A stretch of 20,915 nucleotides of DNA from an uncultured Clostridia bacterium. Lineage in GTDB: Bacteria > Bacillota > Clostridia > Christensenellales > Borkfalkiaceae. Below the pieces are notes generated by a model, which worked only from the letters and a program-made list of their open reading frames with translations, did not search any database and was not told the origin of the DNA. The stretch lies in assembly GCA_905235765.1 (NCBI GenBank), contig CAJOMM010000001.1:9632-30546 (forward strand). Reading direction: 5' to 3'. This document shows positions 14,694-20,915 of this stretch, piece after piece. How positions within the stretch are numbered: position 1 is the stretch's first letter; every line of letters starts with the position of its first letter. Made by a program: the position numbers and the translations under genes.

Positions 14694-14699
14694 ATTATA
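14694..14699 (-). promoter_or_regulatory. Minus-strand consensus -10 box (TATAAT)
   Basis: A perfect TATAAT reading leftward, with a start near 14687 and a 125-nt leader before the small ORF at 14547. The -35 region (TTTTAT-like at 17 nt) is a poor match, so the promoter is only suggested. Confidence 0.3.
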
Positions 14700-14733
14700 C
14701 CGTAAAAATTTTGTTAATAAAAATGTATTTAAA

Positions 14734-14764
14734 TTGATACAAATACAATAAAATATGATAAAAT
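14734..14764 (+). promoter_or_regulatory. Candidate promoter of the 2-oxoacid dehydrogenase operon
   Basis: TTGATA (14734-14739) and TAAAAT (14759-14764) with an extended TG two bases before the -10; spacing is 19 nt. The inverted repeat TGTAT-8-ATACA (14724-14741) overlaps the -35 and may be a repressor site. The leader would be about 70 nt. Confidence 0.45.
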
Positions 14765-14842
14765 AAAATTTAGTGGGTTTTATTACAAAAAACGTTACGT
14801 TTGTTTGCGGAAATTCAGCAATATGATTTTAAGGAGGTATTT

Positions 14843-16456
14843 ATGGCAATTCCGGTATTGATGCCGAAACAAGGAATTACGGTTGAAAGTTGTATTCTTA
14901 CCAAGTGGAACGTTAAAGTAGGGGACAACGTTAAAACGGGAGATATTCTCTTTTCTTTTGAAACGGACAAGTCTTCCATAGAATACGCGGCGGAAGCCGA
15001 GGGCGAAGTCCTCGCGATATTCGGAGAAGAGGGAGACGAAATTCCCGTACTTTCCACGGTTATGGTGTTAGGTAAAAAAGGTGAAGACGTTTCGCAATTT
15101 ATAAAAAGCGGTACCGATTCTAAAACCGAAGAAGTAAAACAGACGGTAAGCGCGGCTAATCCGGTTAAAAAGGAAATACCTTCGGATATAAAGGCGACCC
15201 CCGTTACGATGCCGAAATCCGGCATTACGGTTGAAAGTTGCATACTTACAAAAATAAACGTTAAGGTCGGCGACAAAGTAAAGAAAGGGGACAACCTTTT
15301 CTCTTACGAAACGGACAAATCGTCTTTCGACCTCGAGTCTGAAGTCGAGGGCGAAGTTCTCGCCGTTTTCTATAGCGAAGGCGACGAAGTTAAAGTCGGC
15401 AACAACGTTATCGCAGTCGGTGAACACGGCGTAGACGCTTCTTGTTTTGCGCCCGAAGGCGATGCATCGCCTTCGCAGGCGGACGTAAAAGAGGTCAAAG
15501 AAGTTTCTGCGGAAAAGCCCGTAGCGACCGCCGTTTCTAATGCGGACGGGAGAATATTCGCTTCTCCGAGAGCGAAAAACCTCGCTAAAAAACTCGGCGT
15601 GGACTTAAACTCGGCGACGCCCACCGGTCCCAACGGCAGGATAATCGAAAGAGACGTCAGAGAAGCGAGCGTTAACGGAAAAGAGATTCGGGAAGTTTCC
15701 GCACCGGTTACGGGTAGACCTGAGGCAAACGTCGACGTTAAGGCTTATAAAGACGAAAAGATGTCCAACATCAGAAAGGTCATCGCAAAAAATATGGTAC
15801 TTAGCCTTTCTACGATGGCGCAACTTACGCATACTTTGTCCTTTGATTGCACCAACGTTATGGAGTTCAGAAAATATCTTAAAGACAATGCGGAAAAATT
15901 ACAACTTCCGAATATAACGGTAAACAATATAATAGTTTTCGCCGTTTCGAGAGTAATAAAGAACCACAAAGATCTTAACGCAAATCTGATAAACGGCGAC
16001 ACGATGCGCTATTTCGAGCACGTTAACGTGGGTATAGCGACGGACACTCCGCGCGGACTTTTAGTTCCCACGCTTTTCGGAGCGGATCTTATGAGTTTGT
16101 CGGAAATAGCCGTTAAGTCCAAGAAACTTTCTTCTGAAGCGATAGAAGGAAAAATCGCTCCCGAACTTCTGACGGGCGGTTCGTTTACCGTTTCCAACGT
16201 CGGAACTATGGGGATAGAGAGTTTCACGCCGGTCGTCAATCCTCCGCAAACGGGAATACTCGGCGTGAACACCTTGGAAACGCGCGTAAAACTCGGTAAA
16301 AACGGGGAGATAATTCCATATACCGCTATGAGTTTATCGCTTTCTTACGATCACAGGGCGCTTGACGGCGCGCCGGCTTCCAGATTCCTCAAAGAACTGA
16401 AAGAGTATCTGGAAAACTTCAGTTATAATCTGCTTGCAGACGCAAAATGTATATAA
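14843..16456 (+). CDS. Dihydrolipoamide acyltransferase, E2 of a 2-oxoacid (probably pyruvate) dehydrogenase complex
   Basis: A 537-aa protein with two tandem lipoyl domains, a peripheral subunit-binding domain and the catalytic core. Lipoyl domain 1 (about residues 1-78) has Lys43 in ETDKSS; domain 2 (about 118-195) has Lys159 in ETDKSS. Both begin MPKxGITVESCIL, so they are recent duplicates. Ala/Pro/Glu/Lys-rich linkers separate the domains. The subunit-binding domain is near 235-270 (FASPRAKNLAKKLGVDL ... GPNGRIIERDV), and the core ends with the active site SYDHRALDGAP: His504 and Asp508. It moves the acyl group from E1-bound lipoyl arms to CoA. ATG at 14843 follows AAGGAGG by 5 nt; a longer frame from TTG at 14801 is open but lacks a site. 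E3 follows 14 nt after its stop. Confidence 0.95.
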   Translation: MAIPVLMPKQGITVESCILTKWNVKVGDNVKTGDILFSFETDKSSIEYAAEAEGEVLAIFGEEGDEIPVLSTVMVLGKKGEDVSQFIKSGTDSKTEEVKQTVSAANPVKKEIPSDIKATPVTMPKSGITVESCILTKINVKVGDKVKKGDNLFSYETDKSSFDLESEVEGEVLAVFYSEGDEVKVGNNVIAVGEHGVDASCFAPEGDASPSQADVKEVKEVSAEKPVATAVSNADGRIFASPRAKNLAKKLGVDLNSATPTGPNGRIIERDVREASVNGKEIREVSAPVTGRPEANVDVKAYKDEKMSNIRKVIAKNMVLSLSTMAQLTHTLSFDCTNVMEFRKYLKDNAEKLQLPNITVNNIIVFAVSRVIKNHKDLNANLINGDTMRYFEHVNVGIATDTPRGLLVPTLFGADLMSLSEIAVKSKKLSSEAIEGKIAPELLTGGSFTVSNVGTMGIESFTPVVNPPQTGILGVNTLETRVKLGKNGEIIPYTAMSLSLSYDHRALDGAPASRFLKELKEYLENFSYNLLADAKCI

Positions 16457-16470
16457 TTCAGGAGGAAAAT

Positions 16471-17841
16471 ATGGAAAGTTTTGATTTAATAGTAATAGGC
16501 GGCGGCCCCGGAGGGTATCTTGCGGCGGAACGCGCCGGACATGCGGGGCTTAAAACCATGGTCGTGGAAAAGAGAGAATTCGGCGGCGTTTGTTTGAACG
16601 AAGGCTGCGTGCCGAGTAAGACCTTTCTTAATTCCGCGAAGGTCGCCGATTACGCTAATCACGCGGCGAATTACGGCGTAAAAGTCGAAGGGCGCGCCGT
16701 AGTAGATCAGAAATTCGTCGTCGAAAGGAAAAACAGCGTAGTGAAAATGCTGGTTTCCGGCGTCAAGGCGGCGTTAAAAAAGAATAAAGTCGTTATGAAA
16801 TCGGCTACCGCTTTCATAGAGGGCAAAGAGCAAGACGGGTACGTCGTAAGAGCAGGCGAAGAAAAATTTCTTGCGAAAAGACTTATAATAGCTACCGGTT
16901 CTATGCCTGTAATTCCGCCGATAGAGGGACTTAAAGAAGGAGTGGAAAGCGGATTCGTTCTTACGAATAAGGAAATTTTGGATCTTACCGAACTGCCTAA
17001 GGAATTAGTCGTTATAGGCGGCGGCGTTATAGGGCTTGAACTCACGAGTTATTTTTCGTCGGTCGGAGTAAAAGTAACGGTCGTTGAAATGCTCGACAAG
17101 ATAGCCGGACCCACCGAAAAGGAAATCTCTTCAATTTTACAGAAAACTTTGGAAAAGAAAGGAGTTGTTTTCGATCTCGGTTGCAAGGTTACCGGAATAG
17201 ATAAAGACGGCGTGGTATTCGAGAGGAACGGTAAAGTCGAAAAAGTAAAAGCCGATAAAATACTTCTCTCGATCGGCAGAAGAGCGGTTACCAAAGATAT
17301 CGGTTTAGAGAATATCGGGGTGAACTTAGAGCGCGGCGCAATCGTTACGGACGACAAAATGCAGACCAACGTCGCCAACGTCTACGCTGTGGGCGACGTC
17401 AACGGGAAAGTCATGCTCGCGCATACCGCATACAGAGAAGCGGAAGTCGCCGTCAACAATATTCTCGGCAAAAAGGATATAATGCGCTATAACGCGATAC
17501 CTTCTGTCATTTACACCAATCCGGAAGTGGGCGCCGTCGGCGAAACCGAAGAATCGGCAAAACAAAAAGGGATAGACGTCAAATGCGTTTCTATTCCTAT
17601 GACTTATTCGGGTAGATACGTCGCCGAAAACACAGACCTTGTCGGCGTTTGCAAGCTCGTTATAAACAAGAAGACGAACACGCTTATCGGCGCGCATATT
17701 CTCGGGTCGTACGCAGGCGAGTTCATAGTTGCGGTTTCCGCCATGATAGATCTCGAAGTGGATATAGAAAATATCAAGAAACTCGTGTTTCCGCACCCAA
17801 CCGTCTGCGAGATAGTAAGAGAAGCTATCTTTCAGGCTTAA
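16471..17841 (+). CDS. lpdA: Dihydrolipoamide dehydrogenase, E3 of the 2-oxoacid dehydrogenase complex
   Basis: A 456-aa flavoprotein disulfide reductase that reoxidises the dihydrolipoyl arms of E2 and makes NADH. The FAD motif GGGPGGYLAAE is at residues 10-20, the redox disulfide is Cys41/Cys46 (GGVCLNEGCVPSK), ATGSMPVIPP is the second FAD contact, GGGVIGLELTSYF is the NAD-binding motif, YAVGDVNG is the FAD-pyrophosphate motif, and the C-terminal dimer region has His442 and Glu447 (PHPTVCEIVREA), the catalytic base pair. There is no N-terminal lipoyl domain, unlike some clostridial E3 proteins. The start is ATG at 16471 with AGGAGG 5 nt upstream; an ATG at 16447 extends it by 8 residues but overlaps E2 and has no site. 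It is the middle gene of the E2-E3-E1 operon. Confidence 0.95.
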   Translation: MESFDLIVIGGGPGGYLAAERAGHAGLKTMVVEKREFGGVCLNEGCVPSKTFLNSAKVADYANHAANYGVKVEGRAVVDQKFVVERKNSVVKMLVSGVKAALKKNKVVMKSATAFIEGKEQDGYVVRAGEEKFLAKRLIIATGSMPVIPPIEGLKEGVESGFVLTNKEILDLTELPKELVVIGGGVIGLELTSYFSSVGVKVTVVEMLDKIAGPTEKEISSILQKTLEKKGVVFDLGCKVTGIDKDGVVFERNGKVEKVKADKILLSIGRRAVTKDIGLENIGVNLERGAIVTDDKMQTNVANVYAVGDVNGKVMLAHTAYREAEVAVNNILGKKDIMRYNAIPSVIYTNPEVGAVGETEESAKQKGIDVKCVSIPMTYSGRYVAENTDLVGVCKLVINKKTNTLIGAHILGSYAGEFIVAVSAMIDLEVDIENIKKLVFPHPTVCEIVREAIFQA

Positions 17842-17872
17842 TTAAAAATATATAATAAGGAGAAATATTAAA

Positions 17873-20338
17873 ATGTCTAAACAATTATTTGTGGATCCGG
17901 TTGAACTTCGCAAAAAGGGTAAAATCCATTTTGAGGATATACTTGTAAACCAGTACGACAAAACTATAGAAGATGAAAAGAAAAACTTTTCAAACGAAGA
18001 TTTCGTGAGGATATTCAACGATATAGCGGTACTTCGCGAATTTGAAAGCATGATCAATTCCATAAAGATAAAAGGAGAATATCAGGGATTTAAACACACT
18101 TATCCGGGACCGGCGCACCTCTCTATGGGGCAGGAAGCGGCTGCGGTAGGTCAGGCGTACAATCTCGATCTCGACGACATGACTTTCGGTTCTCACCGTT
18201 CCCACGGCGAAGTTTTAGCAAGAGGACTTGCGTCCATTTATAAACTTCCCGACGATAAACTTTACGATATAATGAAAAACTTTATGGGCGGCGAAACGCT
18301 TGCGCCCGTCGAAAAACTTAACAAGACGGGTAACGTCAAAGATTTGGCTGTGGACTTCCTTTTATACGGTTTTATGAGCGAAATTTTCGCCAGAAAAACA
18401 GGTTTCCACAGAGGGATGGGCGGCAGTATGCACGTTTTCTTCCTTCCGTTCGGAATATATCCCAATAACGCAATAGTAGGCGGTGCGGCTCCCGTGGCTT
18501 TGGGCGCGGCGCTCTATAAAAAAGTAAACGATAAACCCGGCATCGTTATCAGTAACGTAGGCGACGGGGCGGTCGGTTGCGGCGTCGTTTACGAATCTAT
18601 GAATTTTGCCGCTATGGATCAGTACAGAGATCTTTGGGAAAAGAAAGGCGGACTTCCGATACTGTTCAACTTCTTCAACAACGATTACGGTATGGGCGGT
18701 CAGACTCGCGGCGAAACTATGGCTTACGACTTCCTCGCGAGAATCGGCGCCGGCGTTACTCCGTCGCAGATGTACGCCGAAAGGGTAGACGGGTTCAATC
18801 CGCTCGCAGTTATAGACGCCGTTGCAAGAAAGAAAAAACTTCTTTTGGAAGGCAAAGGACCGGCGCTTCTCGACGTCGTTACTTACCGTTACGGCGGACA
18901 TTCGCCTTCCGACGCTATGAGTTACCGTACCATAGAAGAGGTAAACGCCTGGAAAGAGTACGATCCCATAGTAACTTACAGAAAAGCGCTGGTAGACGCA
19001 AAAGTAGCGTCCGACGGCAAGTTCGACGATATTTTGAGAAGCATAGAAGAGAGGATGATTAAACTTTGTCGTCTGGCGGCAGATCCCGTAGAATCTCCTT
19101 ATATAGATTTCAAGAAAGATCCGTACTATATAGAAAACCTTATGTTCAGCAACGGCGCAGTGGAAAAGATGGATGACAGAACGCCTGAAGTCAAAATGCC
19201 TATGGCGGAAAACCCGAGAGTTAAACAGATAGCCGGAAAACTCCGTTACGCTTTTGACGACAAAGGGAACAAGGTTTCGGATATGAAAGCGTATAATATC
19301 CGCGACGGTCTTTTTGAAGCGATAATCGACAGATATTATAAAGATCCTACGCTTATATCTTACGGAGAAGACGTAAGGGATTGGGGCGGCGCGTTCGCGG
19401 TATATAAAGGACTTACGGAAGCATTGCCTTATCACAGACTTTTCAATTCCCCGATATCCGAAGCGGCTATCGTGTCGTCCGCGGTCGGGTACGGACTTTG
19501 CGGCGGCAGGGTAATAGTAGAACTTATGTACGCCGACTTTATGGGAAGAGCCGGAGACGAAATATTCAATCAGCTTGCGAAATGGCAGGCGATGAGTTCC
19601 GGTATACTCAAAATGCCGGTAATACTCCGAGTTTCCGTCGGAAGCAAGTACGGCGCGCAGCACTCGCAGGATTGGGTCGCTCTTCCGGCGCACGTTCCGG
19701 GACTTAAAGTGTGTTTCCCGGCAACCCCGTACGACGCGAAAGGTCTTATGAACGCCGCGCTTAACGGCACCGACCCCGTAGTTTTCTTCGAAAGCCAGAG
19801 AATATACGGCAAAGGCGAAGAATTCAGGAAGGAAGGCGTACCCGAAGGGTATTACGAGATACCGCTTGGCGAACCGGACGTTAAGAGAGTAGGAAGCGAT
19901 ATTACGATACTTACAATCGGCGCAACGTTATATAAAGCGGTTGAAGCGGCGAAGATACTTTCCGAAAAATACGGCGTGGAAGCGGAGATTATAGACGCGA
20001 GAAGCGTAGTTCCCTTCAACTACGAAAAGGTGGTTGAAAGCGTTAAGAAAACGGGCAGGATAATACTTGCGTCCGACGCTTGCGCAAGGGGTAGTATCCT
20101 TAACGATTTTGCAAGGAATATAACCGAACTTTGCTTCGACTATCTGGACGCTCCGCCGGTAGTTTGCGGCGCGCACAACTGGATAACTCCTCCTCACGAA
20201 TTCGACGAAGAGTTCTTCCCTCAAGCGAGCTGGATAATAGACTTTATAAACGACAAGATATTGCCGCTCAAAGGACACGTTTCCGAAATAAACACTTCCG
20301 ACGCGGAGATAATGAGAACCGCCAAAAAAGGCGTATAA
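17873..20338 (+). CDS. Fused 2-oxoacid dehydrogenase E1 (alpha and beta subunits in one chain)
   Basis: An 821-aa thiamine-diphosphate enzyme in which an E1-alpha-like half (about residues 40-400) and an E1-beta-like half (about 480-800) are joined. Alpha half: SHRSHGEVLARG, HRGMGGSMHVF (family GxGGSMH) and the ThDP motif GDGAVG (230-235) to NN (269-270). Beta half: RDGLFEAIIDRY, LISYGEDVRDWGGAF, NSPISEAAIVSSAVGYG with the catalytic-type Glu, and RVSVGSKYGAQHSQD. Compared with textbook E1-alpha it has an extra segment of roughly 30 residues before GMGGSMH (around 135-175) and another (DQYRDLWEKKGG) inside the ThDP motif. It decarboxylates the 2-oxoacid and acylates E2 lipoyl arms; pyruvate is the likely substrate, but acetoin or branched-chain 2-oxoacids cannot be excluded. 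AAGGAG lies 10 nt before ATG. Confidence 0.92.
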   Translation: MSKQLFVDPVELRKKGKIHFEDILVNQYDKTIEDEKKNFSNEDFVRIFNDIAVLREFESMINSIKIKGEYQGFKHTYPGPAHLSMGQEAAAVGQAYNLDLDDMTFGSHRSHGEVLARGLASIYKLPDDKLYDIMKNFMGGETLAPVEKLNKTGNVKDLAVDFLLYGFMSEIFARKTGFHRGMGGSMHVFFLPFGIYPNNAIVGGAAPVALGAALYKKVNDKPGIVISNVGDGAVGCGVVYESMNFAAMDQYRDLWEKKGGLPILFNFFNNDYGMGGQTRGETMAYDFLARIGAGVTPSQMYAERVDGFNPLAVIDAVARKKKLLLEGKGPALLDVVTYRYGGHSPSDAMSYRTIEEVNAWKEYDPIVTYRKALVDAKVASDGKFDDILRSIEERMIKLCRLAADPVESPYIDFKKDPYYIENLMFSNGAVEKMDDRTPEVKMPMAENPRVKQIAGKLRYAFDDKGNKVSDMKAYNIRDGLFEAIIDRYYKDPTLISYGEDVRDWGGAFAVYKGLTEALPYHRLFNSPISEAAIVSSAVGYGLCGGRVIVELMYADFMGRAGDEIFNQLAKWQAMSSGILKMPVILRVSVGSKYGAQHSQDWVALPAHVPGLKVCFPATPYDAKGLMNAALNGTDPVVFFESQRIYGKGEEFRKEGVPEGYYEIPLGEPDVKRVGSDITILTIGATLYKAVEAAKILSEKYGVEAEIIDARSVVPFNYEKVVESVKKTGRIILASDACARGSILNDFARNITELCFDYLDAPPVVCGAHNWITPPHEFDEEFFPQASWIIDFINDKILPLKGHVSEINTSDAEIMRTAKKGV

Positions 20339-20340
20339 TC

Positions 20341-20388
20341 AAAGGAGATTTAAGCCTCGCTTTTAGCGAGGCTTAAATAATAGAAATT
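20341..20388 (+). promoter_or_regulatory. lplA translation-initiation region with a hairpin between Shine-Dalgarno and start codon
   Basis: AAAGGAG (20341-20347) follows the E1 stop by 2 nt. A perfect 12-bp stem, TTTAAGCCTCGC (20349-20360) with GCGAGGCTTAAA (20366-20377) and loop TTTTA, separates it from the lplA ATG at 20389. No other Shine-Dalgarno-like sequence lies in the 11 nt before the ATG. With the stem formed, the site would be about 12 nt from the ATG. The hairpin lacks a U-tract, so it is not a good intrinsic terminator. Confidence 0.6.
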
Positions 20389-20915
20389 ATGCAAGAATAT
20401 TTTTTTTTAACGCACGATAAAACAGACCCTTATTTCAACCTTGCTTCCGAAGAGTATCTTTTAAAGCACAGGCGAGAATTTTTCATTTACCTTTGGATAA
20501 ATTCTCCGGCAGTGATACTCGGCGTAAATCAAAACGCATTTCAGGAAGTTAATCTGAATTACGTACGGGCTCATGACGTCAAAGTCGTCAGGCGGCTTAC
20601 TGGCGGCGGAGCGGTATATCACGACCTTAATAATCTCTGTTACACCTTTATTGCGCCATATGATGAAAATTCGGATTCTTACGAGTTTTTTGCAAGACCA
20701 ATTGTCGAATATCTCAATTCTCTCGGGTTAAACGCGGAATTTTCCGGCAGGAACGATATAACCGTTGACGGCAAAAAAATTTCCGGAACGGCTAAGACCG
20801 TATACGGAGACAGAATAATGTGCCACGGTACTCTCTTGGTGGATACCGACGGGGCGGCATTGGAAAATTCGCTTAAACCGAACAAACTGAAGATAGAAAG
20901 CAAGGGAATTAAGTC
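20389..20915 (+). CDS. lplA: Lipoate--protein ligase (partial, runs off the right edge)
   Basis: The first 175 codons of an LplA-type ligase; the frame is still open at the window end. Motifs: RRLTGGGAVYHD at residues 68-79 (lipoyl-AMP loop, family RRxSGGGxVYHD), GRNDI at 120-124, the catalytic Lys130 in KKISGTAK (E. coli Lys133) and HGTLL at 146-150. The enzyme activates lipoate with ATP and attaches it to lipoyl-domain lysines; the partners here are the two E2 lipoyl domains (Lys43, Lys159) encoded in the same operon. It lies 50 nt after the E1 stop, separated by a perfect hairpin. The start ATG is preceded by TAATAGAAATT with no close Shine-Dalgarno sequence. Codons 4-7 contain a run of nine T (20400-20408), a possible slippage site. 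The accessory C-terminal domain is not in view. Confidence 0.93.
   Translation, partial: MQEYFFLTHDKTDPYFNLASEEYLLKHRREFFIYLWINSPAVILGVNQNAFQEVNLNYVRAHDVKVVRRLTGGGAVYHDLNNLCYTFIAPYDENSDSYEFFARPIVEYLNSLGLNAEFSGRNDITVDGKKISGTAKTVYGDRIMCHGTLLVDTDGAALENSLKPNKLKIESKGIK

Larger units (their letters stand above)
14442..14842. other. Structured spacer between folA and the 2-oxoacid dehydrogenase operon
   Basis: This ~400-nt stretch lacks a normal-length gene. It holds a weak plus-strand promoter (14440-14470), a minus-strand 27-codon ORF with a good ribosome binding site, the 12-mer direct repeat GAAAACTTCCTT (14481-14492 and 14585-14596), the short palindrome CCTTGCAAGG (14489-14498), a strong plus-strand terminator (14570-14614), a minus-strand TATAAT (14694-14699) and the AT-rich promoter region of the pdh operon. 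Confidence 0.6.

Noticed and set aside
14801..14842. N-terminal extension of E2 by 14 residues from TTG at 14801
   Set aside because: No ribosome binding site, non-conserved residues, and a textbook AAGGAGG 5 nt before ATG 14843, where the lipoyl domain begins.
16447..16470. Longer E3 start at ATG 16447
   Set aside because: It overlaps the E2 stop and has no ribosome binding site; AGGAGG directly precedes ATG 16471 and the FAD motif spacing fits the shorter form.
18362..19693. 443-codon open frame on the minus strand inside the E1 gene
   Set aside because: It lies wholly opposite a clear, full-length enzyme, its product is Arg/Tyr/Phe-rich without a recognisable domain, and it has no ribosome binding site. 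It reflects the codon bias of the E1 strand.
20349..20377. Intrinsic terminator between E1 and lplA
   Set aside because: The stem is strong but is followed by TAATAGAAATT rather than a U-run, and lplA functionally belongs with E2; I treat it as a translation-region structure instead.
1..20915. CRISPR array, IS element, prophage, tRNA or rRNA genes
   Set aside because: I saw no regularly spaced repeats, transposase or integrase motifs, or cloverleaf-like or rRNA-like sequence on either strand. A short tRNA-like RNA could still escape reading by eye.

Overview
The window looks like a chromosomal segment of an anaerobic, spore-forming member of the Clostridia (Bacillota). The evidence is the gene order plsX-rnc-smc-ftsY, a sigma-K-type sporulation sigma factor with a hydrophobic pro-sequence, a TM1266-family iron-only-hydrogenase regulator, purine-rich AGGAGG-type ribosome binding sites and a TTG start on smc. 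Codon use is even along the window (many GAA/AAA, TTC/GAC and GCG codons). I see no phage, IS element, CRISPR array, rRNA or tRNA. The lineage below class level is inference.

Layout. (1) 1-2567, plus strand: the tail of a formylglycine-generating-enzyme-like (SUMF1 fold) protein, then a tightly spaced trio: an FMN-binding split-barrel protein, a short-chain dehydrogenase and an amidohydrolase of the metal-dependent (de)carboxylase type. This looks like a small redox/catabolic operon of unknown substrate. (2) 2711-10463, plus strand: a sigma-A-like promoter drives asnS-plsX-rnc-smc-ftsY, which ends in a strong bidirectional hairpin. acpP, usually between plsX and rnc, is absent. The RNase III has Ser where a conserved metal-binding Asp is expected. 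(3) 10459-11287, minus strand: a three-TM protein of unknown function, preceded by an odd open frame that lacks a normal start codon. (4) 11288-14441, plus strand: sigK; then a second promoter in front of the TM1266-type regulator, an SDR, thyA and folA (the dTMP/folate cycle pair), ending in a terminator. (5) 14442-14842: a gene-poor but highly structured spacer with two plus-strand terminators, an apparent 27-codon minus-strand ORF with an ideal ribosome binding site, a possible antisense transcript and the promoter of the next operon. (6) 14843-20915, plus strand: a complete 2-oxoacid (probably pyruvate) dehydrogenase complex encoded as E2, E3 and a fused E1 alpha-beta polypeptide of 821 aa, followed by a lipoate-protein ligase gene that runs off the window. 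The ligase would attach lipoate to the two lipoyl domains of E2.

The points most worth a second look are: the lplA translation start, whose only good Shine-Dalgarno sequence is separated from the ATG by a perfect 12-bp hairpin; the small-ORF/antisense-RNA-like arrangement between folA and the pdh operon; the fused E1 with insertions; and the RNase III active-site substitution. I found no clear multi-gene system of a wholly unknown kind. Most of the window is core housekeeping.
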